Assembly: GCF_046237015.1 (NCBI RefSeq)
Contig: NZ_JBJYIN010000010.1
Coordinates: 1-64,000 of the forward strand
DNA from: JBJYIN01 sp046237015
GTDB lineage: Bacteria; Pseudomonadota; Gammaproteobacteria; Enterobacterales; Enterobacteriaceae
Direction: 5' to 3'
DNA: 64,000 bases
Shown here piece after piece: positions 17,895 to 27,600 of the stretch. Numbering within the stretch: the first letter of the stretch is position 1; each line of letters starts with the position of its first letter. The notes beneath the pieces are model-generated. The model was not told the origin of the DNA. It saw nothing but the letters and a program-made list of their open reading frames with translations, and searched no databases. Made by a program: the position numbers and the translations under genes.

Positions 17895-17963
17895 CGCCTT
17901 TTGATGCGTTCAAATTTTTATGAGAACGGTTTTAATGAAGATCGTTTTCACGGGGGAAAATCT

Positions 17964-18905
17964 ATGTATCACCTAAGAGTACCTGAAAGCGCTGAAGAAC
18001 TTGATGCGTACTATCAATTCCGCTGGGAGATGCTGCGTAAACCTCTGCATCAGCCGCTGGGCTCTGAGCGTGATGCTTATGATGCGTTGGCTCATCATCA
18101 AACGGTCGTTGATGTGCAGGGGAGACTGGTCGCGATTGGACGCCTTTCCATCAATGCTGATAATGAGGCGGCAATTCGTTTTTTAGCGGTACACCCTGAT
18201 GTGCGTGGAAAAGGATTGGGAACCTTGTTGGCTATGACGCTGGAATCTGTTGCGCGACAGGAAGGCGTAAAGCGGGTCGTGTGTAGTGCTCGTGAAGATG
18301 CCATCGATTTTTTTGCTAAGCTGGGTTTTACCAATCAGGGGGAGATTACCGCGCCGCAGACAACACCGGTAAGACATTTTCTGATGATTAAACCAGTGGT
18401 CACATTGGATGATATTTTACATCGCCCAGATTGGTGTGGTCAGTTGCAGCAAGCCTGGTATGAACATATTCCGCTAAGTGAAAAAATGGGTGTGCGAATT
18501 AGTCAGTATACCGGGCAGAAATTTATCACGACGATGCCGGAAACGGGTAATCAGAACCCTCATCATACGTTATTTGCTGGTAGCCTCTTTTCACTTGCGA
18601 CGTTAACTGGATGGGGATTGATTTGGCTGTTGCTGCGTGAAAGGCATTTAGGCGGCACGATTATTTTGGTTGATGCACATATTCGTTACAGCACACCGGT
18701 AACGGGTAGGCCAAGTGCGGTTGCCGATCTGGGATCGCTCAGTGGTGATTTGGATCGCCTGGCCCGTGGGAAAAAGGCCAGAGTGCAGCTCAATGTGGAA
18801 TTATTCGGAGATGATGAAAAAGGCGCGTTATTCGAGGGCGTTTATATTGTACTGCCCGCGCAGCCAGAAGATCCGCTGGAACAAGGTGGGTCAGAAATAC
18901 GGTGA
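17964..18905 (+). CDS. fabY: acetoacetyl-ACP synthase / GNAT-thioesterase fusion FabY (YiiD)
   Basis: The E. coli homologue YiiD has been renamed FabY because it can supply acetoacetyl-ACP for fatty-acid initiation. The 313-residue protein has an N-terminal GNAT acetyltransferase domain (RFLAVHPDVRGKGLGTLL as the acetyl-CoA loop, about residues 75-95) and a C-terminal thioesterase-like domain (TGNQNPHHTLFAGSLFSLAT). I chose the ATG at 17964 with a GGGGG site over an in-frame start at 17901; E. coli has a slightly longer N-terminus. A hairpin (18899-18925) overlaps the stop codon. Confidence 0.9.
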   Translation: MYHLRVPESAEELDAYYQFRWEMLRKPLHQPLGSERDAYDALAHHQTVVDVQGRLVAIGRLSINADNEAAIRFLAVHPDVRGKGLGTLLAMTLESVARQEGVKRVVCSAREDAIDFFAKLGFTNQGEITAPQTTPVRHFLMIKPVVTLDDILHRPDWCGQLQQAWYEHIPLSEKMGVRISQYTGQKFITTMPETGNQNPHHTLFAGSLFSLATLTGWGLIWLLLRERHLGGTIILVDAHIRYSTPVTGRPSAVADLGSLSGDLDRLARGKKARVQLNVELFGDDEKGALFEGVYIVLPAQPEDPLEQGGSEIR

Positions 18906-18961
18906 TAGCACAACGCTATCACCGTAATGTCGTCATCGTAATCCCTTCACCATGATGAACG

Positions 18962-20647
18962 CTATGGTGTCGTCAATGCGCCCTGATGTATTTGCTGATC
19001 GATGGGTTGCCCATTGTTGTCAACACCTTGCAATGAACCGCTGAGTGTTGGCTTTAATGGTGTACTGGCGGTGAGCTGTCCATTAAGTTGTAGCTGTAGG
19101 TTGACGTTGCCGGAAGGGGTTGATGCGGCCGGCCATCCCCAGCGTGTCAGTATATCCATTTGAACCGCTCGTCCATTCATCGTAAATGAAAACCGGCGAT
19201 CAGGTTGTTGGCTGATGGTCGCCTTCGCTTCTAGTAGGCCGGTTTGCGTGAATGTGCTGAGATCGGTGATAGCAATTTGGCTATCGTTAGCCGTTAACGC
19301 CAGCGAGGGGCGTCGGATATCCACTTTATTGAACGTTGCATCGCTGGCGTTCAGATTCAGACTGCCCTCCCACACGCCCCATTCATGGTTACGCGCCAGC
19401 AGCAAATTACTGCCGTAGCCGTCCAATGCGGTGAGCTGGAAAGGGAAATCTGGGTTGATATCAATGAGCAAATTACGATTCGCGGTGAACTTTTGCAGCT
19501 TTACCTCAGACAACCAGTCTGGTAGCGACGTTTGCCAACGTTGACGCCAATCGCCCGGTAATGTGTATTCCATTCCTGCGACAACAAATTCACGCAATAA
19601 CAGACGGTGATTGCTACGTTGCCAGTTGCCGTTGGTACGCAGCAGACCGCCTTCCCAGCGGGTGGTGAACTGTTTGATATCCACCCCGTTTGGGGACAGG
19701 GTGAGATTCACGATGGGATCGATAAAATGCATGCTGCCGTTGACAATATCGGTAGCATTAAAAGACAGCTCTCCGTCTTCACTTTCCCAATCGCCTTTTT
19801 TAAACGTGACGTTTTGGAGTGTGACGTCAAGGTCGATAAACGCCCAACCAGGGCCTTCAATTCGAGCATCAATCAAATCAAAACGGTTGACCGCCACGGA
19901 CGGAATTGCCGTTACTGGCTCCCAGAAATCAGCGATAGATCGTGGTGTCTGAAGGCGAACGTTGCTGAGTCGTAAATGACCAATTTGCCAACTGCCATCA
20001 TCATGACGACTGGCGTTACCCGTGAGCTGGCCCTGCGCAACATCGGCGCCAAAATTACTCAGCGTAAGCTGGCGATCGTTAATTTCCCCCTGCATCAATA
20101 CCTGACTCGCGGGAATATCATTAAGCCGCATTGAGCGGGCGCTGAGTTGGAAACGGCCCTGTTTACCCAGTAAATAACCGGCTTCTGGCTGCCATGGCAT
20201 GATGCCGCCGTTGATAGCCTGACCGTTCAGGTTCCAATCACCATCTTGTGCTTGTAATGCCATCGACCGTAATTGTAAAACATCAGCTTCGATAGGGAGT
20301 GTGACTGGCGTAGAGGATAAATTCAGCGTGCCGCCTTCTAGCTCCAGACTGGAAAAGTGACGTGGCTCGGTGATCTGACGCACGCTGAGTCCTGCAGAAA
20401 TCGTGGGAACAGAAAGCGTCGGTGGCTGATCCTTATGACCAAACGTGACGTCTTTCAACTGAATATGAGCGGGTGAGGACCAGTCGTGACTGATTTTACC
20501 TAATGAAAGCTGATAGTTTGTATTCTGGTTCACCCAATTGCAGACCCAACTGGCTGCCCATGCAGTTTGCAGTAATACATACACTATCACCAATGCCAGT
20601 AATGCCAGCAGGAGTAGCGTCAGCAACAATTTCCCGAGAAATTTCAT
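18962..20647 (-). CDS. yicH: AsmA family protein YicH
   Basis: AsmA-like proteins are anchored in the inner membrane and reach into the periplasm; the family is thought to move or organise phospholipids for the outer membrane. From the ATG at 20647 the 561-residue protein has one N-terminal membrane helix (KLLLTLLLLALLALVIVYVLL) and a long beta-rich periplasmic part with the AsmA-type repeats. It is downstream of xanP, as yicH is in E. coli, and converges with fabY. Function of YicH itself is not established. Confidence 0.9.
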   Translation of the reverse strand: MKFLGKLLLTLLLLALLALVIVYVLLQTAWAASWVCNWVNQNTNYQLSLGKISHDWSSPAHIQLKDVTFGHKDQPPTLSVPTISAGLSVRQITEPRHFSSLELEGGTLNLSSTPVTLPIEADVLQLRSMALQAQDGDWNLNGQAINGGIMPWQPEAGYLLGKQGRFQLSARSMRLNDIPASQVLMQGEINDRQLTLSNFGADVAQGQLTGNASRHDDGSWQIGHLRLSNVRLQTPRSIADFWEPVTAIPSVAVNRFDLIDARIEGPGWAFIDLDVTLQNVTFKKGDWESEDGELSFNATDIVNGSMHFIDPIVNLTLSPNGVDIKQFTTRWEGGLLRTNGNWQRSNHRLLLREFVVAGMEYTLPGDWRQRWQTSLPDWLSEVKLQKFTANRNLLIDINPDFPFQLTALDGYGSNLLLARNHEWGVWEGSLNLNASDATFNKVDIRRPSLALTANDSQIAITDLSTFTQTGLLEAKATISQQPDRRFSFTMNGRAVQMDILTRWGWPAASTPSGNVNLQLQLNGQLTASTPLKPTLSGSLQGVDNNGQPIDQQIHQGALTTP

Positions 20648-20739
20648 CGTCTCTGTCCGTCCATGCCAATCGTCAAGGATAGTGAATTTATGCCGCAATT
20701 GCCTATAAGGCTCAATAGATAATGCAGGTACAGACAGTA

Positions 20740-20773
20740 AAAAGCGACCCGTGTTGCATCACGCGTCGCTTTT
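20740..20773 (-). terminator. xanP terminator hairpin
   Basis: AAAAGCGAC / GTCGCTTTT stem (20740-20748 with 20765-20773) in the gap between xanP and yicH, with A/T runs on both sides. It probably ends xanP before yicH. Confidence 0.65.
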
Positions 20774-20810
20774 ATTTGTGTTGAACAGCACGGATTGGCG
20801 CTGTCTGACG

Positions 20811-22199
20811 TTATTTTTCTTCCTGAGGAAAAATCAGGTTTAGTACGATAGCGGTGATGCCACCTGCTGCGATACCAGAAGAAAGCAGCGTTTTCATCCA
20901 GTCTGGTGCAAATTGCAGAATTAATGGCTGCTGTGACACGCCGAGTCCTACCGCCAGAGATAATGCGATAATCATAATCGCACGGCGATTCAGCGGCTCG
21001 CGAGAGACGATACGAACGCCGGATGCGGCGATGGTGCCAAACATAACAATAGTCGCACCGCCCAGCACGGGTTCAGGGATGTGTTGTACAAAGCCGCTGA
21101 CTGCCGGGAACAGACCCAGAACAATCAGCATTAATGCAACGACAAAACCCACATAGCGACTGGCGACACCAGTTAATTGAATCACGCCGTTGTTTTGACC
21201 AAAACAGGAATTTGGAAACGTATTAAAGATCGCAGACAGGAAGGAGTTCATGCCGTTTGCCAATACACCGCCTTTTAAACGTTTCATGTACAGTGGTCCG
21301 CTGACGGGCTGTTCTGATACGTCGGAAGTCGCGGTAATATCGCCAATCGTTTCCAGTGACGTCACCATAAAGACCAGCATCAACGGAATCAACAGGTTCC
21401 AGTCAAACCCCAATCCATAATACAGCGGTGTCGGCACCATAATGAGTGAGCTTTCTGCCGCTGGCGTGTTGTCTGGCAACATCCCCATGATCCAGGCACC
21501 CAGATAACCGACAGCCATGGCGATCACCAGCGAGGCCACGCGCAGGTAAGGGTTACGCTGGCGGTTTAATATAATAATGACGGCCAGCACGATCCCCGCC
21601 AATAACAGATTTTTCGGTGCGCCAAAGGTATTGTCGTTCATGGCCGCATAGCCGCCGCCGATAGATGTTAATCCAACCTGAATGAGCGATAGACCGATAA
21701 TCATGACCACAATCCCCGATACCAGCGGGGTGATAATGCGGCGCGCGAGGTGTAAAAACCGGGAAAGCACAATTTCTGTGCAGGAGGCCACCATCAGCGT
21801 ACCGAACAAGGCCGCCATCATGGTGGGAACATCTGCTCCGCCGTTTTTGAGCGCGAGTCCCCCCATGATTAATGGAGTAACAAAATTAAAACTGGTGCCC
21901 TGAATTGAGAGCAAACCTGAGCCGATTGGACCCCAGGTTTTAATCTGCAAAATAGAGGCAAGACCGGAGGCAAACAACGACATACTGATGATGTGTTGCG
22001 TGTCTTGAGCGGGTAGCCCTAATGCCTGACAAATCAGCATGGCTGGTGTAATCACTGCGACAAACATCGCCAGCAAATGCTGGCAGGCGGCAAACAATGT
22101 TTGTGGCAGAGGCGGTCGATCCTCCAACCGATAGATTAATTCACTGCGTTTAGGCGCAGGTGCCAGATCTGGCTGAGGGATATCCGTGGTGACGGTCAT
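20811..22199 (-). CDS. xanP: xanthine permease XanP
   Basis: XanP is a proton-driven xanthine importer of the NCS2/NAT family. The 462-residue protein matches E. coli XanP (YicE) nearly throughout: about 12 membrane segments, the NAT signature in GQNNGVIQLTGVASRYVG (QNNG in place of the generic QNxG) and the substrate-site region TSLETIGDITATSD. The N-terminus RSELIYRLEDRPPLPQTLFAACQHLLA is the usual one. A PurR-like palindrome lies 58-70 bp before the start. Confidence 0.95.
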   Translation of the reverse strand: MTVTTDIPQPDLAPAPKRSELIYRLEDRPPLPQTLFAACQHLLAMFVAVITPAMLICQALGLPAQDTQHIISMSLFASGLASILQIKTWGPIGSGLLSIQGTSFNFVTPLIMGGLALKNGGADVPTMMAALFGTLMVASCTEIVLSRFLHLARRIITPLVSGIVVMIIGLSLIQVGLTSIGGGYAAMNDNTFGAPKNLLLAGIVLAVIIILNRQRNPYLRVASLVIAMAVGYLGAWIMGMLPDNTPAAESSLIMVPTPLYYGLGFDWNLLIPLMLVFMVTSLETIGDITATSDVSEQPVSGPLYMKRLKGGVLANGMNSFLSAIFNTFPNSCFGQNNGVIQLTGVASRYVGFVVALMLIVLGLFPAVSGFVQHIPEPVLGGATIVMFGTIAASGVRIVSREPLNRRAIMIIALSLAVGLGVSQQPLILQFAPDWMKTLLSSGIAAGGITAIVLNLIFPQEEK

Positions 22200-22254
22200 A
22201 ATTGTTGACGTATCTGAAGTGGCAAAGAAGGCATTTTAATGATCTCTTGGGTAA

Positions 22255-22270
22255 AAGCAAACGTTTGCTA
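22255..22270. promoter_or_regulatory. candidate PurR operator of xanP
   Basis: AAGCAAACGTTTGCTA contains the perfect 12-bp palindrome GCAAACGTTTGC, the core of the PurR consensus (ACGCAAACGTTTGCGT). It is 56-71 bp upstream of the xanP ATG, a promoter-type position, and the gene is a purine importer, so purine-responsive repression is plausible. A related LacI-family regulator could also use it. Confidence 0.6.
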
Positions 22271-22357
22271 AATGCGGTTTTTCATATGAAATTTATCTGG
22301 GGAATAATACCTTGTTAATTTAAGGGTTATTGGCGTGGGGGTATATCGAAACAAGGT

Positions 22358-24439
22358 TCAGGCGTTGGTATAACGGGCTCTTTCTGGTAACCAACGTTCA
22401 ATCAATGCTCTGGCATGATCTGGATAATGTTGATGAATGTGGCGGGCAGTGCGCTGAACCTGCGGAATTAATGCTTGATCGCGCAACAGGTCAGCCACTT
22501 TGAATTCGGCATTACCGGTTTGGCGTGTACCCAATAATTCGCCTGGGCCGCGAATTTCCAAATCGCGTTGCGCAATCACAAAGCCATCGTTGCTATCGCG
22601 CAACACTTGCAAGCGCTTCTGTGCCGTTTTGCTGAGCGGGGTTTTGTAAAGTAGCACACAGTGTGAGGCAACAGCACCTCTGCCCACTCGACCGCGTAGC
22701 TGGTGAAGTTGTGCCAGCCCTAATCGCTCAGGGTTTTCAATAATCATTAGGCTGGCATTCGGTACATCGACGCCGACTTCAATAACCGTTGTCGCGACCA
22801 GCAGTTGTAGTTCACCCTGTTTGAAGGCCTGCATGACCGCCTGCTTTTCCTGAGCTTTCATCCTGCCATGAACCAAACCAACGTTGAGATCCGGTAGTGC
22901 GGTTTTGAGTTCTTCGCAAGTGGCTTCGGCAGCCTGTGCTTCTAATAATTCGGACTCTTCTATTAACGTACACACCCAATAGGCTTGTCGGTTTTCCTGC
23001 TGACAAGCATGGTTAACGCGCTGGATAATATCACTGCGGCGAGAGTCTGGGATGGCGACGGTACTTACAGGGGTTCTTCCCGGTGGTAGTTCATCAATTA
23101 CCGAGGTATCTAAATCAGCGTATGCCGTCATCGCCAGCGTACGGGGAATCGGCGTGGCGGTCATAATTAATTGATGGGGATGAAACCCTTGTTCTTCACC
23201 TTTTTCCCATAGTGCCAAACGTTGATGAACGCCAAAGCGATGCTGTTCATCGATGATGACTAATGCCAACCCGTTGAATTTCACCTGTTGCTGAAAAATG
23301 GCGTGTGTGCCGACCACCATCGCAACCTGGCCATTGGCAATCGCATCTTGCTGTGTTTGCCGGGCTTTCCCTTTTTGTTTGCCAGCCAGCCAGCCTACTT
23401 CGATGCCAAGTGGTTCAAACCACTGGCGGAAATTATTCGCATGTTGCTCTGCTAACAGTTCTGTCGGGGCCATTAGCGCGACTTGCTTACCGTTTGAGAT
23501 AGCACGTAGCGCGGCCAGAGCCGCAACCAGTGTTTTACCCGACCCTACATCGCCCTGTACCAGCCTCATCATAGGAAAGCCGTTTGCCATGTCTGCTTCT
23601 ATCTCGCTGGTGACGCGCGTTTGCGCCTGTGTCGGAGAGAAAGGTAGGTTGGTAAGCAGACGTTGTTTAAGATGGTCGTTGGCGAGGAGCGGTAGTGCCT
23701 GATAACGTTGTGCACCCGCGCGAACCTCAAGCATGCTCAAATTATGCGCCAGGAGTTCTTCCACAATGAGACGCTGTTGTGCTGGGTGTTTACCCTGCTC
23801 AAGTTCACTGAGTTGCATGTCAGGTGGTGGGCGATGCAACGTATGTAAAGCTTCAGGCAGGCTGATAAGCGTGCGACTCAATGCTTCCGGCAACAATTCA
23901 TCAATGGGATGCGCATCCAGCAACGCCAGTGCCTGATCGGTCAGCTTGCGCAGCGTTGCCTGACGAACACCTTCCGTTGTGGGATAAACCGGCGTGAGGG
24001 ATTCTTGTAATTCAACCTGGGTACTATCACCTTGTATTCGGTATTCTGGGTGAATAATTTCAGCCCCAATTTTGCCGCGTTTGATCTCACCATAAGCACT
24101 AACCCGCTGACCCGGCGTCAGACTGTTTTTCATTGCGGCATTAAAATTGAAGAAACGCATGGTCAGGACACCGCTGCCATCGCTGATTTGGCAGGTCAGC
24201 ATACGACGACTGCCAAAGGTGATGTCGTTACGCAAAACTTCGCCTTCCACAGTGGCATACATGCCAGGGAGAAGATCGCCAATGGCGTAAAGGTGGGTGC
24301 GATCCTCATAGCGCAATGGCAGATGGAATAATAAATCCTGAACGGTTTCCAGTCCGAGTCGGGCAAGCTTGGCGGCCTGACTGGCTCCCACGCCAGCAAG
24401 GGTGCTCAGCGGTTGGGTATGCAGCAGGCGATCTTGCAT
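22358..24439 (-). CDS. recG: ATP-dependent DNA helicase RecG
   Basis: RecG reverses stalled replication forks and remodels Holliday junctions and R-loops. The 693-residue protein has the N-terminal wedge/OB domain (ISDGSGVLTMRFFNF), helicase motif I GDVGSGKT, motif II DEQH, motif III TATPIPRTLA and motif VI QLRGRVGRG. The start at 24439 overlaps the trmH stop as TGATG, which indicates translational coupling; the frame is open 11 codons further but inside trmH. Confidence 0.97.
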   Translation of the reverse strand: MQDRLLHTQPLSTLAGVGASQAAKLARLGLETVQDLLFHLPLRYEDRTHLYAIGDLLPGMYATVEGEVLRNDITFGSRRMLTCQISDGSGVLTMRFFNFNAAMKNSLTPGQRVSAYGEIKRGKIGAEIIHPEYRIQGDSTQVELQESLTPVYPTTEGVRQATLRKLTDQALALLDAHPIDELLPEALSRTLISLPEALHTLHRPPPDMQLSELEQGKHPAQQRLIVEELLAHNLSMLEVRAGAQRYQALPLLANDHLKQRLLTNLPFSPTQAQTRVTSEIEADMANGFPMMRLVQGDVGSGKTLVAALAALRAISNGKQVALMAPTELLAEQHANNFRQWFEPLGIEVGWLAGKQKGKARQTQQDAIANGQVAMVVGTHAIFQQQVKFNGLALVIIDEQHRFGVHQRLALWEKGEEQGFHPHQLIMTATPIPRTLAMTAYADLDTSVIDELPPGRTPVSTVAIPDSRRSDIIQRVNHACQQENRQAYWVCTLIEESELLEAQAAEATCEELKTALPDLNVGLVHGRMKAQEKQAVMQAFKQGELQLLVATTVIEVGVDVPNASLMIIENPERLGLAQLHQLRGRVGRGAVASHCVLLYKTPLSKTAQKRLQVLRDSNDGFVIAQRDLEIRGPGELLGTRQTGNAEFKVADLLRDQALIPQVQRTARHIHQHYPDHARALIERWLPERARYTNA

Positions 24440-25134
24440 CAAAACTCCAGCGCTTGCATGGCCGCCCACCAAGGGGCATCGGCAACGACTTGGCCTTGGT
24501 GATCGATATAAGGACGGGGGAGCCCTTTGCGTTTCGCGACGCGAGCCAGCACTGGATATCCCCCTTCAAATAACAGACGCTGTTGGTCTTCTTCCGACAA
24601 CGGACTATCGTCTCGTTGGTACATGCCTGCTATCTGACGTTGTCGCTGAGCTTCATATAAAATCAAGGCTGAGGCGACAGAAACGTTGAGTGATTGCACC
24701 ATCCCGGCCATCGGAATAATGATATCCCGGTCAGCCAGCGCCAATGCTTCAGCGGTAATACCGGTTTTTTCTTGCCCCAGCAAAATGCAGGTTGGGAGAG
24801 TGTAATCTATTTCGCGAAAATCGACAGACTGCGCCGACAGATGTGTCGCCAGAACCTGCATACCGCTTGATTTTAGATGGTTGACGGCGTCATGAATGGT
24901 GTGATGTGTTTTGACGTCAACCCAGCTATTACTCCCCGCGGCAGAAGATACCAACGTTTTCATGCGGCTGGAGGGCCATACCGCGTGAATTTGGTGAACG
25001 CCAACGGCATCAGCGGTACGAATGACAGCGGAAACATTATGCGGCTTATGCACTTGCTCCATGCAAACCGTCAGATCCGGCTGACGGCAAGTCAGCATTT
25101 CTCTTATGCGTGCATAACGTTGAGGGGTCATCAC
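24439..25134 (-). CDS. trmH: tRNA (guanosine-18-2'-O)-methyltransferase TrmH (SpoU)
   Basis: TrmH methylates the ribose of G18 in the D loop of tRNAs. The 231-residue SPOUT protein carries motif 1 PHNVSAVIRTADAVGV with the catalytic arginine, motif 2 ILLGQEKTGI and motif 3 IPMAGMVQSLNVSVASA. It lies 18 bp after spoT and overlaps recG, inside the conserved rpoZ-spoT-trmH-recG operon. Confidence 0.97.
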   Translation of the reverse strand: MMTPQRYARIREMLTCRQPDLTVCMEQVHKPHNVSAVIRTADAVGVHQIHAVWPSSRMKTLVSSAAGSNSWVDVKTHHTIHDAVNHLKSSGMQVLATHLSAQSVDFREIDYTLPTCILLGQEKTGITAEALALADRDIIIPMAGMVQSLNVSVASALILYEAQRQRQIAGMYQRDDSPLSEEDQQRLLFEGGYPVLARVAKRKGLPRPYIDHQGQVVADAPWWAAMQALEF

Positions 25135-25152
25135 ATTTATTTTCAGCTGTGG

Positions 25153-27252
25153 TTAGTTTCGGTTACGGTTAACTTTTATCACATCCGGCATAATGCGGAT
25201 CTTACGCATAATATTCGCCAAGTGAACGCGGTCAAGCGTGGTGAGGCGGATAAATGCCGTGTACACACGACCATCCCTCTCTTCCGTATTGATACTTTGG
25301 ATATTGGAATTTGTGGCATTGATCGCGGCGGTCAGGTTAGCCAATGCACCCTGATGATTAAACATATCCACTTTGATCTCGGCAATGAATTCTTGCTCGG
25401 TCACTTTATCCCATTCAACCGCCATAAACTTTTCAGGTTCTTTCTGATAGCCACGAATGTTTCGGCAGGATTCATGATGGATCACCAACCCTTTACCAGG
25501 GCTGACATGGGCAATAATGGGATCGCCAGGGATAGGGCGGCAACATTTCGCAAAGGAAAGCATGACGCCATCTGCCCCTTTAATCGGCAGCTTGCGTAGC
25601 CCGGAATGACCTAACTGGGATTGCTCGTTGAGTAAATTTTTGGCTACGACCACACTCATGGCGTTGCCCATACCGACTTCAGCCATTAGATCGTCTAACG
25701 TCGCAAGCTTCATTCTTTCCAATTCAAGCTGAATGCTTTTTTCCGGAATGTCTGACAATTTACGACCGCCGCCAAGGGCATGATTTAGCAAGCGTCGCCC
25801 CAGACTCACGGAATCATCGCGCTTCAAATTTTTCAGCATCTGCCTGATTTTGGCGCGGGCACGAGAGCTGACAACGAAATTCAGCCAGGCGGCATTTGGT
25901 CTGGCTCCGGGGGCGGTAATGATTTCCACGGTTTGTCCGCTGCTCAGTGATTGAGATAACGGGTAAGGTTGCCGGTCCACTCGGGCACCGACGCACGCAT
26001 GGCCGATATCGGTGTGTACCGCGTAGGCGAAATCGACGGGCGTCGCACCAGCGGGAAGTTCGACAATGCGACCTTCCGGCGTAAAGACGTACATTTCATC
26101 AGGGAAGAGATCGGACTTCACGCTCTCGATAAACTCGAATGAGCTACCGGCACTTTGCTGGAGCTCCAGCAGGCTTTGCATCCAGCGTTGAGCACGTACC
26201 TGAGCGGTGGTACTGCTCTCGCCTTCTTTATAAGCCCAGTGTGCGGCGACACCCATTTCCGCCATTTGATCCATGTCGTCGGTGCGAATTTGCACTTCAA
26301 CTGGCACGCCGTGCGGGCCAATCAAAGACGTATGCAACGACTGATAGCCGTTGGCTTTAGGGATGGCGATATAGTCTTTTACCCGACCAGGGCGCGGTTT
26401 GTACAGGCTATGAACCTGACCGAGTACGCGATAACAAGTGTCCAACTCTTTTACGATCACCCGAAACGCGTAAATATCCATGATGGAGTGAAAACGCTGT
26501 TCTTTCAGGTGCATCTTGCAGTAGATGGAATACAGGTGTTTTTCGCGACCGCTGACGCGGCAGGCAATGCCGGCTTCGGTCAATCGACCTTCGATTTCCG
26601 ACAGGATTTTCTGGATCATTTCCTTGCGGTTACCGCGCGCGGCCTTGACGACCTCTTTAATCACGCGATAACGGTTCGGATACAACGCCTCAAAACCCAG
26701 CTCTTCCAGCTCGGTTTTCAGATGATGGATACCCAGTCGATGTGCCAGCGGGCTATAGATTTCCAGCGTTTCTCTGGCAATGCGGCGGCGTTTATCCGGA
26801 CGCAACGAACCCAGCGTACGCATGTTATGGGTACGGTCTGCGAGCTTGATCAGGATGACGCGAATATCTTGCACCATCGCCATGATCATTTTGCGAAAGT
26901 TTTCAGCCTGTGCTTCTTTCTTATCGCGGAACTTCAGTTTGTCCAGCTTGGAAACGCCTTCTACCAGTTCAGCAACGCTTTTACCGAAAAGCTGTTCCAT
27001 GTCCTGATAGGTGGCGGGGGTGTCCTCTATAACATCATGCAACAGTGCTGCCATCAGCGTTTCGTAATCAAGACGCATCTCTGCCAGAATACAGGCGACG
27101 GCAACAGGGTGTGTGATGTAGGGTTCACCGCTGGAGCGAGTCTGCCCCTCGTGAGCATCACGTGCAACTAAGTAAGCCTGCTGTAAACGTTTGATCTGAT
27201 CTTCAGGCAGATAACGCTGAATCAGCAGATTAAGGCTTTCAAAAATGTACAA
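25153..27252 (-). CDS. spoT: bifunctional (p)ppGpp synthetase/hydrolase SpoT
   Basis: SpoT balances the alarmone (p)ppGpp, mainly by Mn-dependent hydrolysis and by weak synthesis in starvation other than amino-acid starvation. In 699 residues it has the HD hydrolase domain with H72-D73 (LLHDVIED), the RelA/SpoT synthetase domain (SGREKHLYSIYCKM, IMDIYAFRVIV, KDYIAIPKANGYQSLHT), the TGS domain (MYVFTPEGRIVELPAGATPVDFAY begins it), a zinc-finger region (FAKCCRPIPGD) and a C-terminal ACT domain. 18 bp after rpoZ. Confidence 0.97.
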   Translation of the reverse strand: MYIFESLNLLIQRYLPEDQIKRLQQAYLVARDAHEGQTRSSGEPYITHPVAVACILAEMRLDYETLMAALLHDVIEDTPATYQDMEQLFGKSVAELVEGVSKLDKLKFRDKKEAQAENFRKMIMAMVQDIRVILIKLADRTHNMRTLGSLRPDKRRRIARETLEIYSPLAHRLGIHHLKTELEELGFEALYPNRYRVIKEVVKAARGNRKEMIQKILSEIEGRLTEAGIACRVSGREKHLYSIYCKMHLKEQRFHSIMDIYAFRVIVKELDTCYRVLGQVHSLYKPRPGRVKDYIAIPKANGYQSLHTSLIGPHGVPVEVQIRTDDMDQMAEMGVAAHWAYKEGESSTTAQVRAQRWMQSLLELQQSAGSSFEFIESVKSDLFPDEMYVFTPEGRIVELPAGATPVDFAYAVHTDIGHACVGARVDRQPYPLSQSLSSGQTVEIITAPGARPNAAWLNFVVSSRARAKIRQMLKNLKRDDSVSLGRRLLNHALGGGRKLSDIPEKSIQLELERMKLATLDDLMAEVGMGNAMSVVVAKNLLNEQSQLGHSGLRKLPIKGADGVMLSFAKCCRPIPGDPIIAHVSPGKGLVIHHESCRNIRGYQKEPEKFMAVEWDKVTEQEFIAEIKVDMFNHQGALANLTAAINATNSNIQSINTEERDGRVYTAFIRLTTLDRVHLANIMRKIRIMPDVIKVNRNRN

Positions 27253-27270
27253 GGGCGACTCGTGGTGTGA

Positions 27271-27546
27271 TTAACGACGGCCTTCAGCAATCGCGGTGAC
27301 AGCCTGAATCTCTGCGGCTTCCTGCTCTTGCTGTTCCTGACGGTCACGAACATCCAGAATCTGGTTGTTGATCAGACCTTCTTCGATTTCACGCAGTGCG
27401 ATCACGGTGTACTTGTCGTTCTCTTCCGGAACCAACGGCTCTTTACCGCCAGTCTGGATTTGACGGGCGCGACGAGCAGCGACCAACACCAGATCAAAAC
27501 GGTTACCAATTTTCTCTACAGCGTCTTGAACAGTTACGCGTGCCAT
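27271..27546 (-). CDS. rpoZ: RNA polymerase omega subunit
   Basis: Omega stabilises the beta-prime subunit and forms part of a ppGpp site on RNA polymerase. The 91-residue length equals E. coli and the N-terminus MARVTVQDAVEKIGNRFDLVLVAARRARQ is diagnostic. First gene of the rpoZ-spoT-trmH-recG transcript, so the ppGpp target and the ppGpp enzyme are made together. gmk lies 54 bp upstream on the same strand. Confidence 0.97.
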   Translation of the reverse strand: MARVTVQDAVEKIGNRFDLVLVAARRARQIQTGGKEPLVPEENDKYTVIALREIEEGLINNQILDVRDRQEQQEQEAAEIQAVTAIAEGRR

Positions 27547-27600
27547 AAATGTGCTACTCCACAGGAAATAAAATGACTGGGCATCATACTGAAAGAGGCG

